A DNA stretch of 5,802 bases from Gammaproteobacteria bacterium (GTDB lineage Bacteria > Pseudomonadota > Gammaproteobacteria > Xanthomonadales > Marinicellaceae): contig JAUHZH010000160.1 of assembly GCA_030426065.1 (NCBI GenBank), positions 1 to 5,802 on the forward strand, in the 5' to 3' direction. Below, one piece after another: positions 5,013 through 5,802 of this stretch. A program made the position numbers and the translations under genes. The notes beneath the pieces were generated by a model, which saw only the letters and a program-made list of their open reading frames with translations, did not search any database and was not told where the DNA came from. Positions within the stretch are counted from its first letter, which is position 1. Every line of letters begins with the position of its first letter.

Positions 5013-5802
5013 GGGCACCCTCCTTTGATTTTTCATGATTCAGTGCCTGCCATTGCCTGACATCTGCACCACCCAAAGCTTGGTGGATGCGCAAATCAAA
5101 AGCATCAACCACAGCATATATGTGATCAAAAACATCACTCTGAATCTGTTCGTATTTTGCCCACTCTGTGGTGTTTGTGAAAGCATAAATTTGCATCGGA
5201 ACACCCTTGTCTTCAGCGGCCAATTGACGCACCAACAAAGTCATGTCTTGATGGATGTGAGCGTGATTTTGTAAATAATTAACCAAATATGCTCGAAATG
5301 TACCGATATTGGTTAAACGACGTCCATTGATTTTCAGCTCCAGATCCAACTGCTCTTTTTGATTATGAGCCTCAATCTCGGAAGCTTTTTCGTTTAAGTA
5401 AGGCGCCAGTAATTTCGCTTTGTTCAAACGCGCCATCAATGCTTCATCTAAAAACTTGATGCTGTTGACATCTAAATAAATGGCTCTTTTGATGCGACGA
5501 CCACCCGATGCGGTCATGCCTTGCCAATTTTTAAATGAATCAGAAATCAGGGCATAAGTGGGTATGGTGGTGATGGTTTTGTCCCAATTTTGAACCTTCA
5601 CTGTAGTCAAACCAATTTCAATCACATCACCATCTGCACCATAACTTGGCATGTCTAACCAATCACCAATGCGCAGCATGTCATTCACCGACAATTGAAT
5701 GCCTGCGACAAACCCCATGATGGGATCTTTGAAAACCAACATCATCACAGCCGTCATTGCACCCAAACCACTGACGATTAACATCGGAGAACGTCCAATC
5801 AC
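5005..5802 (-). CDS. ybdG: YbdG/MscM-type mechanosensitive channel (5' end missing)
   Basis: The C-terminal 265 residues of an MscS-superfamily channel enter from the right edge; the GTG at the edge is an internal valine codon, not a start. Residues 7-37 form the pore-lining membrane helix (LIVSGLGAMTAVMMLVFKDP followed by GFVAGIQL). Next comes the cytoplasmic beta domain (about 40-95: NDMLRIGDWLDMPSYGADGD, TTVKVQNWDKTITTIPTYAL, SDSFKNW), then SGGRRIKRAI. The long C-terminal domain contains TNIGTFRAYL, DMTLLVRQL and IYAFTNTTEWAKYE. These blocks match E. coli YbdG, the roughly 415-residue inner-membrane channel of miniconductance type that opens under hypo-osmotic membrane tension. About 150 N-terminal residues lie outside the window. 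The stop TAA (5007-5005) overlaps the start of the acetyltransferase gene, implying co-transcription. I am sure of the family and fairly sure of the YbdG subgroup. Confidence 0.93.
   Translation of the reverse strand: MIGRSPMLIVSGLGAMTAVMMLVFKDPIMGFVAGIQLSVNDMLRIGDWLDMPSYGADGDVIEIGLTTVKVQNWDKTITTIPTYALISDSFKNWQGMTASGGRRIKRAIYLDVNSIKFLDEALMARLNKAKLLAPYLNEKASEIEAHNQKEQLDLELKINGRRLTNIGTFRAYLVNYLQNHAHIHQDMTLLVRQLAAEDKGVPMQIYAFTNTTEWAKYEQIQSDVFDHIYAVVDAFDLRIHQALGGADVRQWQALNHEKSKEGAHV
5019..5024 (-). promoter_or_regulatory. Strong Shine-Dalgarno of the acetyltransferase gene
   Basis: AGGAGG on the minus strand lies within the last codons of the channel gene, 6 nt before the ATG at 5012. It decides the start in favour of this ATG over the in-frame ATG at 5036. 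Confidence 0.85.

Noticed and set aside
5013..5036. Upstream ATG at 5036 as the acetyltransferase start
   Set aside because: It would put the AGGAGG ribosome site inside the coding region and add eight residues unlike the family's usual N-terminus.

Overview
The window looks like an accessory stretch of a gammaproteobacterial chromosome. The best taxonomic clue is a mechanosensitive channel fragment that closely follows the E. coli YbdG/MscM pattern. The secreted proteins share a C-terminal ending (D-[LV]-I-F-x-[DP]-[GS]-F-[DE]) that I recall, without being able to check, from marine and Xanthomonadales-type gammaproteobacteria such as Marinicella or Lysobacter relatives. Apart from one remnant, every gene lies on the minus strand, so transcription runs from high to low coordinates.

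Right end (5802 to about 4600): the C-terminal 265 residues of a YbdG-type channel. It is followed, with an 8-bp overlap and a strong Shine-Dalgarno, by a small GNAT acetyltransferase of the YjdJ type. An open, protein-like reading frame without a normal start trails the acetyltransferase.

Middle (about 4572 to 3986): two truncated gene 3' ends placed back to back. One (plus strand) looks like the end of a secreted beta-propeller-like protein. The other (minus strand) looks like the end of a protein with a CBM5/12-like module, and its frame is broken at a TGGTG pentanucleotide repeat. Both keep the C-terminal I-F motif but lack 5' ends, as expected if one deletion removed the start regions of a divergent pair.

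Left-centre (3865 to 559): a compact unit of a 501-residue exported beta-helix protein with a choice-of-anchor-Q-like end, a 481-residue exported pectate-lyase-like protein 27 bp downstream, and a small beta-rich hypothetical protein. The small gene carries an A9 tract (minus strand). One base fewer there gives a more convincing C-terminus.

Left end (416 to 1): the start of a ToxR/CadC-like winged-helix regulator with one membrane segment, cut by the window edge.

The main observation is that four separate reading frames end in the same short motif: two intact genes with clear Sec signal peptides and two gene remnants. In one protein it follows directly on a domain known to precede variable cell-surface sorting signals. 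This suggests a dedicated C-terminal sorting or processing tag for exported proteins. No RNA genes, CRISPR arrays, insertion sequences or phage genes were seen.
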